Part shown: piece after piece, positions 35,201 through 46,000 of the stretch
How positions within the stretch are numbered: the stretch's first letter is position 1
Layout of the letters: every line of letters starts with the position of its first letter
Translations under genes and position numbers: made by a program
The notes under the pieces: generated by a model
Database searches by the model: none
Seen by the model: the letters and a program-made list of their open reading frames with translations, nothing else
Told to the model about the DNA's origin: nothing
NCBI RefSeq assembly: GCF_000003815.2
Contig: NC_049983.1
Span: 22,346,809 to 22,410,808 of the forward strand
DNA from: Branchiostoma floridae
Lineage: Eukaryota; Chordata; Leptocardii; Amphioxiformes; Branchiostomatidae
Direction: 5' to 3'
DNA length: 64,000 nucleotides

Positions 35201-38200
35201 TACTTTAAAAAACATTGTATTCAGTTTAGTTCGGTTTTAATTTGTCTAAATTTGATTTAAAATCACAACATTTCAGTCGTCAATAATGTCCATATAAATG
35301 CTCTACATTTCTCAGCCTTGTGGGTTTCTACATATACAATAGCGTTTCTGACTCCCAATACGGTTCGTGGCGTGAGTTCCAAATAGCGTATGACGACAAC
35401 AAGGCAATGCGGCTTATATCAGTAAACAGAGTCTTCGGTGGTTTAGCTTTAACTATTTTGAACAGCGTTCTAAGCCTGGTCTTGTTCTCTGGCGTGACGA
35501 GTCCCCTTGATCCGACTTCAAAGCAGGTTAGTGTAGCGGAAATGCCTACAGTTTTTAAATCTGCCGCTAGGGCGCTGTATTTATTCACCTTTCGGTCATG
35601 ACTTGCTTTGATGTTCTTTTCAAAGGGTACAGTCAGTTCGTGGATGTGGAGGGTCTTCTGTTCTGGCAAATAGATGACCAGGTCTGGTTTCTGGGTAGTG
35701 GGTATTGTATGGACCGGGATGGTACCTCCATTAGTTGTGTAACCTTTTATGTCCGCATAGATGGTGGCGTTGATCCGAGAGGGGTCAATGGACTCTATGA
35801 TGGTGTCTGTTATGTGCTTTAATACCGAGTTGTGTCTGAATGTGTATCGTCCTTGTTGGAGAGCGACACCGCAGTGGTTCAGAACGTGGTGAAGTGTTTC
35901 CCGGTTGCCACGCAGTTTACATTTGTCAGTGTTACGTTTTCCCCAGGTGGTCAGGTTACAGAGTGTGGGAAGGGCGTCGATGGAGGCACGCACAGCGAAA
36001 CTGAGGATGCCCTTCGGCAGGTTGTACATAGCGGACCGCCATGTCAGGTCGCATTTTTCTTCCTCAAGCAGTTGTAGCATCTGCCCTTGCTGTAGAAGGT
36101 TTTCCTGATGTTTACTCCAGACGTCATGACGCATATCTGTGACTTGTTGTTTGACATGTTTACGTACTGATGTCCATTCTGACTCCTTTGCTGTATGGAT
36201 GGCTTGTTGGTGGATGGTGTGACACTTTCCAATACCCCGTTTCTGCATTTTCCTTGTCCACTGCGATTCAAAGCGTGTTTTACCTTCTCATCGGCTTTTA
36301 GTACTGACCTACTGTAGGCCAGAGCGTGGGCTTCTAGGTACAAGTCTGAGATGCTTTTGAAGTTGAGACCCCTTGTGTTGTACAGGATGGCATTTGTGGC
36401 ACTAGTTTGCATTCTGAGCCATGTTTTGATCGCCTTTGTGTGGATAGAATCAAGTTTTTGTAACTGGGTGTCTGTCAGGTCGTGCATCATCAGCATGTAC
36501 CTCCAAGATGGGAAGGCATACTCCATGTATACTCTGAGCTTGTATTCGTTCCTTATCGCTGATTTGTTTATATTTTCAATAGTTGTTTCTATTGTCTTTG
36601 CTAGAATGTCATAGGTTTCTTTTGTTTTACTCAGGAAGGTTATGTAGCCACCTAAGAACTTCTCCGGTGCATCTTTGGTTGTTTTTACAGGGTCCCCGTC
36701 AATCGTAAAGCTGACGTCCGATGGCTTCCCACTCACAATGGACATAGATTTGCACTTACGCGGTTTCAGTTGTAGGTTCATCGACTTTGTGTTAGAAGAG
36801 ATTTGTGTTATGAGTTTCTGATGCTGTCTTTTGTTTGTGGTTATGAGGCAAAAGTCGTCTGCGAATGGGAGTGTGATGTAATACTTGTCATTAAGGTTGT
36901 AGCCGTGTTGCTGCTCTATTCCCTTGAGATGCTGTAGGATAGGCTGGAACACTGTTAGGAAGATGATGGGTGACAAGTTGTCTCCTTGGAACACTCCTCT
37001 TCCAAACGGGAAGGGATCACTTTCCCAGCCTGGGCCCTTCACTTTCCCTTTCAGGCGAGAGTACAGGTTTTTGATGTACGTGGTGATAATTGGCGGGAAG
37101 CCGTTTCTCTCCATCTGGTAGTAGATTAGTTCGTGTTCCACAGAACCAAAGGCATCCGCGAGGTCAAACCATGTAACGTGGACTGTACGGCGTTTTTTCT
37201 TGGCATGTGCTAATATCTCCCGCATAACTTGGACATGCTCCACACAGCCGTTGATTCCGGTCAGGAATGCCTTCTGCGTTTCTGGGTCTATCAGGTTATT
37301 GCAAGTCATGTACTTTGCCCATCGTTCGGAGAGTATTTGGTGGAATATCTTAGAGACGCAGGAAGTAAGGCAGATCATTCGAAAGTTTTCGGCAGCTTCT
37401 GGACTACCATCCTTGTGTAGAAGTGACACGTTACCGGATGACCATGATGTCGGTGGGTCTCCGGACTCGAGCAGTTTGGAGAACAGTGTACTAAGGAACA
37501 GGTGACAAGCTGGCAGGTGCTTGAGGTGGCCATACATGATCCCGTCCGGGCCAGGTGCGGATGTAGCGCATCGTTTGGATAAGACTGCCTTAATGTCTTT
37601 CGGCCTGACAGGTGACATGTCAAAAGAGTTACTGCTGGGTGCAGAACGACGCAAATGAATACAATGTCAGCAAAGGTTTTTGTTCAATCTTTTCTGAAAT
37701 CTAAATGTCAAAAATGTGCTGTTCGATATCTATTAAGTGCCTTAATGTACGGTATACACATTATCCAGGACCACCAGTGCACCCACACATGAGTGGAACT
37801 TGTATTCAACATAGTTAGCCCATTGTCATTGGAGTGGTATAAACACCCTGCAGCTGAAATCAATCTTTTTTAAAGTATCTCTACTTTGTCCTGTTCATAG
37901 CGTGCTTCATTAGCTCCTGTAGTTTTTGTTTAAAGTACTCCCATACTGGCCATATATATAGCGTTCATCATAGTAGTGAAAAATATAATTACATGTACAT
38001 GTAAGTCTTAACTTCAGTGTGATATATAGGCTTGTGAGGACATACTTACGGCCCTGAGTCGAACAATCTCAGCATCTCGCGTCTGTAAAGATAAGACATT
38101 GCGTTAACTTTGCCTTTTTTAACAGTAACGTCAATTTTACAAACATGTAACAACTGTACAGTATCAATCATACAATGGAAAAATTATGATCTACAACAAG

Positions 38201-41200
38201 TCGGTTTTGCAAACTGTAATATTAATGTAAACCTCATAAGACTTCAAGTGCGCTAGCATAAACAAACTAGAGACAAGCCCTTCTTGAGTTTAGCCCCTAG
38301 AGGGCTGAAAGGGCCAAAAAAAGGGCCAAAAGCTACACAATTTACTCTCCCCTTGAAGAGCTACATGTATCTAGCACTCAAAAATCATGTGCAATGGGTA
38401 GAGTGTTCGCCTTGCATTCAGTAGGTCCTGAGTTTGATCCACAGCCGAGTCATACCAAAGACTTTAAAAATGGTACATATTACTTTCTCTGATTAGCACT
38501 CAGCATTTGGGAAAGAGTATGGGAGTTAAACACACTACAGCAGCCCCTTGCTGTAGTGACTTAGACAAATGTGTTGCCCAAGGGCTACAGAAATGAAAAT
38601 GGGCACCACCCCTAAGCATCTTCACAGATGTACGGGCAGCTTTAACTTTTTAACTAACTCGAAAATCATGACCATAGCATGTCCAGAAGACACGGTATTA
38701 TAACTGGAAGTTCCATTGCAGTACCGTAAGACACTTCTAGGGGGCTTATAATCCAATCATGTCAAGCTATTATAAAGACCTATCCACAAATCAAATATCA
38801 AAACAATCCCTTCACTGAGTGGCATTCTCTATGTTTCTTGCAGACAGACATCTCCCTTGCAAACATAGAGCAGTATTACATAGCATTATTCTACCTCTAT
38901 TCTAGAGGTTTAAAGGGCAGATATACGAAGCTTAGAGCATGCCAAAAAGCTGAGTTACTCAAGCAGCTGGATGTAATTTTGGAAACGGTCAGACGTTTTA
39001 ACTAGCACCTACTAGTTTTCGTAAGTGACTCTTAAGTTATCTGGAAGAAACTGGTCTTTTATACCCTAACTATGAATGAAGACAATATTACATGTCCAAT
39101 AGGAAGCATTATAAGACAAAGTCAAACTGAAGACAATTTGGATTCCAATAGAAAACAAAGCTAAGGCAAAGCTTAGGGCATTCTTCTCTCAGTCTCAGAC
39201 TATCCATGCAGTGTGCATTATTGTACAAAGAATTCGGTGGAAAGTGAAATACATTACATCTATCAATGACAAACACAGAATACACAGTTTTCAGCATCTA
39301 AGAAACTCATAACAGCTATTTCAGTACCTTGGACAGACACCTGGCCAAGTTTGAAGGTGCATTAAAGATTTAACTTTAAGTACCGTGTGTTGCTGAAAAT
39401 CAGAGCAAAAGACTCCTAAACTCAACACCTGAAATTAATGCTGTCATTGCAGAGTTCTTGGAAGCAATCGAACATTCTGTTGACCAAAGAAGGAATCGAG
39501 TTCCCCATACATACTTAACACAAACGATCCAATGTGGCTGCCAGAAATTGTTGGGATTTTGAAACCAGCTGAATAACTACATATGACTGGGAGTACATGG
39601 GACTAGCTGCTTTTTTGGTTGTTGCTCAATGTACACTGCATATTAGAGTCGTTCAAGGTTGGTTGAGGTCATTTGAGGTTGTTTATCCAAATATTCACAA
39701 ATTTGTACATTTAAAGCTTGTAGGAGTACACACTAATGGGGAGAGGTCATGTATGAACCTGCTTTTGATGACTGGGAGTATATATGACAAAAAAAACTGG
39801 AAAGGGGAGAACAAGGCACACCTTGAAATCTTTCTGAAAATCATACATCGCCTAAAAGTTCTGAATGGCAAATGGCTACTTTCAGACGTGCTAAGACACG
39901 CACAGATTCCCAACCAGGGTTGTCATTATACCCCACTCACATTAGGCGAAAATCGATCGGACGACGAGTCTGCGAGCTCTAAATTACAAGTAGGCATGAC
40001 CCTGACAGGAAGGGGGGAACTCTGCCATTTCTTCGTCGGCAGCAGGGTCATGCCTCCTTGTAATCCAGAGCTAGCAGACTCGTCGTCCGATCAATTTTCG
40101 CCTAATGTCAGGGGGGTATCAGGACATCTCGCCTAGATTCGCTTGTTGGGCCAGAAAAAAAACTTTACCACATCCAACCCCAAAATCTGACCTTCATGAC
40201 ATACAACTGTTGAAAATGTATGTTTATATTAGCTCAGAATGACAAGGGCTCCCAAACAATGAGTAGGAAGGAAAAAGAATCAAAGCTGGAGACAACCCTG
40301 TACAATGCAACATAGCAAAACTGAAAGCTGTCGCCTATACAGCTTTCTCACGCGGCGGCCATGGTAGATCTAAATGAGTTCAATGGGGCAAACAAAAGAC
40401 TGTCCATCATAATTAGTTCAACCAATGATAGCGTGGAATTAGAAAATTGACCAATAAGAGAATGGCTGCATGTCCGTCAAATATTTGCATTATTATGATT
40501 TTATTTTGCATCTCTTAAGGGACTATGGGATCAGTAGGCGAGTCTAGATTGCTACATATTTTGCTGCATAACACTGGTTTAACATTTATTATTTAATCTT
40601 ATATTGTGAAAATTTGTGTGGTCTGGGGACAAACTAAATGGGAGCTGATTTTAGAACTACGATTCGCCTTATTGACCTTCAATCTATGATGGCCGCCACG
40701 TGAGAAAGGTGTATAGAAAGTGTCAGACCACAGGGTTGCATTTACATAGGGCTGGGAACATACTTCTACCATGGAGGTGGCATACAGGAAATTGTAAAAA
40801 TTACTGTTGTCCAATACATGGGGCCATGTCTCCACAGTTAAGTTGGACGACAAAATCAATGGAGACCATACAAAATTTGAGTGGTATTGTGTTTGTATTA
40901 AATAGAGATACAATCTAATCACCAAATTGGAAAGTAGTCAAGCAATTAAAGACAATTATCTGCTCACTCACACTACACACCAAGATATTGAAGCTACATA
41001 GTTGTTTGATCAAATAGAACAACTTGGAAAACACAGCCAAGACATCTCGCATCACAGTAATTTTTGGGAAATACTGGCGTGGATAACTTATATACTCGAG
41101 TAGGAATCTTGACTGACTGTATTGCAGATCACACCCCCATTATTTCCCAGCAATCCAGGACTACAACAAACTGTACATGAACTCATTCCCAAAAGACCCA

Positions 41201-43031
41201 AACAGACTCCATACTTACTTCCACCTGGCCAGAGCCTCGTTGAGACTACCCGTGGTGCCAAGAGTACGACATCATTGGATACTGACACAATGTTAAGTTA
41301 AGTACCAACACATAAATCAAATGCCTACGATCATAGGAACACTACTAGACTAAGTGTATCTCAACTTTGGAACATCTGGGATGGCCCACCCTTCATGACA
41401 GAAGAAAGCAGGTACCCTTAACTCTTTTCTTGAAAGCCACCAATGGTCTAGTAGCCATACCCAATTTTCAGCACTAAGGACAGGGGCCATTTTTCTCAAC
41501 ATCACCATTTCCATTCTAAATATTAAAATTCAATAGACAGTAAAATTTATATGAATAGAAAAAAAATTTAACATCTAAGGGCTTGACATCCCTATTTCCC
41601 TTCGTACTATTTGTACTTAGATTCTAAGTCTAACATGGGGTTCTCGAATCAAACTGTCAAGTTCAATCTCGTTTGCAGGAGCAGACAGAGATGGTGGAAT
41701 TGATTCTGCAGCACAGCGATAGGTGAGAAGCATGGGGAACTATGTCAGCCATTGTAGCTGATATCTAGCCCAATGGTGTACTGCCCTGCACAAGGCAGTG
41801 GACTGGGATGTCCACCATTAATACGACTCCGTACCCATCTGCAAAGCTCTGAACAACAAACTCCCACCCTACATGCACCAGATGTTTGCTAACTGCCGAG
41901 ATCAAAGCAAAAGAACAACCAGGCAAAGGACAAACAATCAACTTGCTGTCCCAAAACTTCAACAAGAAACCTTCAGGATTAAGAGCCATCGCCTACCATG
42001 GACACAACATCTGGAACAGCCTACCACCAGACATACAAATGTATGCACAGCCCCAACTCTGGCTTCCTTTAAGACACTTCAAGACACAAGTAACGGGAAG
42101 GACCAAAATGAACGGACTTGAATCATGTAGCAGCTCTCACTGTTATGTTTTTTGTACTATGTATGTAAAAATTGTGTATATAGACTTGTATATCTATGCA
42201 GCCCACCTGTGGTAGACCCAAGAATACGTGATATAGACTTATGTGGACAGAAACTGTGCCATACTACTGTCACAATTGATGAAATTACTTATACAATATA
42301 CTTCAAAATCAGCGTATAGAAATTTGTACAAACACTAACAAATTAACAACTGCAGTTTTTGCAAATTGTACTGCATTTTGCACTATGGTCAAAAACTTTT
42401 TTAAACAGTGCGAAAGTTGATGCACACGCGAATGTAATCCATATACATTGTGTAATCAGATCAACAAAGATTGGCTTTATGTGAAAATAGGCTGGATTGA
42501 TTCAATGTGGCTTAATGACTGCAGCTAGGTCAGGTTGGCTATATTATGTGGTTAGCAGGCCAGGGTTGAGCATACTTGGAATGAAATTAGTTTAGACTGA
42601 AGGTTTTTCTGGACCAGTCCAACAATAAAAAAAAACTGACCCCTAACTCATACTAATCTGGCACCAAATGGCTACCTTATCTGACTGAAGGTTAAGGTCA
42701 AAAGCATTAGGGAGGGGGCAAGCTATGTAAAAATAAGGGAACTATAATAAGCAAAATAGCTCCTGATTTGCATGATTTGTATTTCATCGCTGTTTCCATT
42801 TATAGGCAGTAAGAAAATTTTCGTAGGCAGTAAGAAAATTTGGGGTTGTAGGAAGCTGGATCCTAACATCTGCTTTATGTCAAACTACATTTTAGCAAAG
42901 GGATCAGTTATCCTGCGGTGTAAGCTGATTCGCTATGGAACTCTGTATGCTGATTGGCCAATATAGTCAGTTCAATACGATATCCTGCAAGCTGATTGGC
43001 TATTTCCTAGCTCGCCCTGCCCGAACTGTTT

Positions 43032-43062
<31 letters not shown>

Positions 43063-46000
43063 TTTTGCACAATCATTAAAAAAGTTAACATAAAACAAAT
43101 TAAAGGATGAAAGTACATGCAGGGGGGAAGAAAAAGCCTCGTGGCTTGTACAAAGTCTTCCTCCAAAGTAACAAGATTGAATAGACGTGAAAAATTATAC
43201 ATTAGACAATAATGTAACCAAAAGAATTATATCTCATTACAAAATGGGAATAAATCATAATAGTTCAATAAATATTAACTAATGCAATATNNNNNNNNNN
43301 NNNNNNNNNNNNNNNNNNNNNNNNNNNNNNNNNNNNNNNNNNNNNNNNNNNNNNNNNNNNNNNNNNNNNNNNNNNNNNNNNNNNNNNNNNAATGGGAGAT
43401 TAATTAAATGTTTGATTATCTAATAATGACTTTTTTAACAGGTTTTTGAAGATGGATGGTGAATGACTAAGATGTAAGGTTTCATTTAAACTATTCCAGA
43501 TTTGCGGACACCTGAACAGCATGGAAAACTTTCTTTGTTGTGTTTTACTTGTATCTGTTTAAATGGTTAGACTGTCTGGTATGGTACTGATGGTGGTCTG
43601 AATTGTGATGGAAAAGGTTCTGGAATTGCTTTGGTATACAAGAACTATTAATTGTTTTGTGAACAAAAAGGCAACTTTGCAGTTTATTTATATCATATAT
43701 AGTTAATACTTTTAAATTACGAAACAAAGATGCAGAAGGGAATGTATACGACACATTTGAGACTATTCGAACGAAGCGTTTCTGCAGAAGAAGTAGAGGT
43801 TCAGGGCACCATGACCTAACTAGAGTAACGTTAGAGGCTATAAAAGCCAGTGTGGTACCACTTTCTTGTCAACCTGATGAAGACTTTTGAATAAAGGTTG
43901 AAACTGGTAATCGTTGTGTCTCAGCCATCATCCTTTAGCCCCCTTTACAAATCAAGAATTTAGCTTGGCCGAGTTGTCAGCGAGCTCTAAATTACGAGGA
44001 GGTATGACCCTGATGCCCACAAACAAATGGCAGAGTTTCTTTGTCGGCATCAGGGTCATATCCCCTCGTAATTTAGAGCTCGCTGACAACTCGGCCGAGC
44101 TAAATTATTGATTTGTAAAGGGGGCTTTTTGACGCCTTATCGACTAAGCAAAGAGATCATTTGTAGCTGCAAACACAACAACCACAATACTCCTTCTGGA
44201 AGTGACCCTCCCTCCTGGAGTAACTAAGACACAGTTTTTACTGATATCTGTGGAGATGTCGGGAGAGATCTGGAACATTGGCTGTGGGACACCCATGGCA
44301 CTTGTAGTCATACACAGTTATATAGCCTAGTGAGCCCGCGCTATATGCTAATGAGCCCTCCCGAAGTCGGGACGCATCTACACGCACCCGGAAGTGGTCG
44401 GGGACCCCTGCTAAGCTATCAGGCGAATGCTCCGGACCTTTCGGGAGAAATTCTGCCGATATCTCTATGGCGATATTGCAGTTCCATCTAGATGCTGAAA
44501 AAAAGCTGTTGGCGAGAGGTTGTCGGCTTGCAGATATCGGGAAAAACTGTGTCTACATGTAGATCGTGCCTTAGTGGGGTGGTTGCCTCAGACAGTGGGT
44601 ACAATGGTAACAAGAACTATCGAACACCTCAAAAATCATGGCAATCCATCCAATGGTTGTTCACACAGGTTTACTTAAAACATAGAAATCAAACACTTCC
44701 TAAAGTACCATGATCAGCCACCAGGAGGCCAAAAAGTGCGTCACCAAGATCAGGGTCACAACACCTGACCATGTTAGAAATATCATCGCAACCCATCCAC
44801 AGGTTCTTAAGTTATTCGCTGAACACACAAACATCCACAAAACAAACAACCCTGTAGATCCACAACAAATAGCTAGAAAGCCGAAATTCACACTAAATAA
44901 GTATACATATTATACAACTACCCAGCACATAAAAAGCAACACCTCAGCAAGTTCAGGTACAAAGATATAACACAAACGTGTTACTGCAGTACCAAGGTCA
45001 ACCAACAGGGGGCCCGAAATCAAACTGCACCATCACCTTCCCCACACCAACCCACCTACCGAAAACCATTGCAAACCTTATAGCAGTTCTTGAGATATAC
45101 CCCACACAATCACCAGAGTTTAAACAGTATGGCAACAATACCTCCATCTTCATGGAGGTAAAAAAATACACTGTATTTGGTTATTGCTTGTCCTATTGCC
45201 ATATACTGTCAAAAAATGACATACAAATGTAGCATATGATAACATTACACACAAAGCACAGTACTGTTGTCAATCATCTGCACATTAGGCCATGTTGATT
45301 TGATTGTACGGATGACATCTTCTAGTACTTCTAGTAACCCAAAAACTGATGTGAGCATGCGCAGAAAAAAAGTTTAACAAAAAAAAGTTGCCTTCACAAT
45401 GAAATCTAAGTGGCCAGGAAGGTTGAAGAAATGACAGAACACATAGAATATAGTATACCAAACAATACCCATTCTTCATTTTTGTTGTTTCACATGGAAT
45501 ATTCTATGACATATTAAGTATATGTTTCCTGATATTTGTCATCTATTTTGAAGCTGCGTTTTATGATTTATAGTGTGGTAGAAAACTTTTTTTTCAATTT
45601 TTGGAAACAGTGAAAAATTGATGCGCGGGGAGATGTCATCCATATAATCAAATCAACATGACCTTATACACCTTAAAACAATCAAAGAATGATGGAGCAC
45701 ACAGTAGTCATTAAAACATTAAAAGAACTCTCCTAAAAAACTGACATTACATTATTTTTTTGTACAATATGCACATTAAAACAGGAAAGGGGTCACACAC
45801 AATGTAATTTCAAGCTTCTTATAATGTGTGTATAATACATCATTGAGTAATTTGAAGTCTGCCTGTACTAGTTGTATAATTTGTATGTAATTCATCTGAC
45901 TTGCCCATATTGAATGTCCAGGATGTATCCACAAAGTTCTATTAATTTAAGTTCTTTCAATGACCAATGGTTGACGATCACACGTTTCTTACAAACAGGG

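Larger units (their letters stand above)
35065..37665 (-). mobile_element. R2/Hero-type LINE, 5'-truncated and frameshifted
   Basis: A single degenerate ORF on the minus strand contains a reverse transcriptase, a zinc knuckle and a restriction-like endonuclease. This is the domain order of the R2/R4/NeSL/Hero group. It starts near 37654, at or just before the first conserved RT block, so the N-terminal part is missing. The frame shifts once near 36245. The 3' untranslated region ends near 35065 with GAATAAAGAATGATTTTAC. It lies in the gene 1 intron between 34783 and 38050, in the same orientation as the gene. Hero elements are known from lancelets and sea urchins, which makes Hero the likely clade, but other members of the group are not excluded. 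Confidence 0.75.

Noticed and set aside
39597-40136. 179-codon frame on the plus strand
   Set aside because: It runs through a hairpin element and a dispersed repeat, with no domain or splice context.
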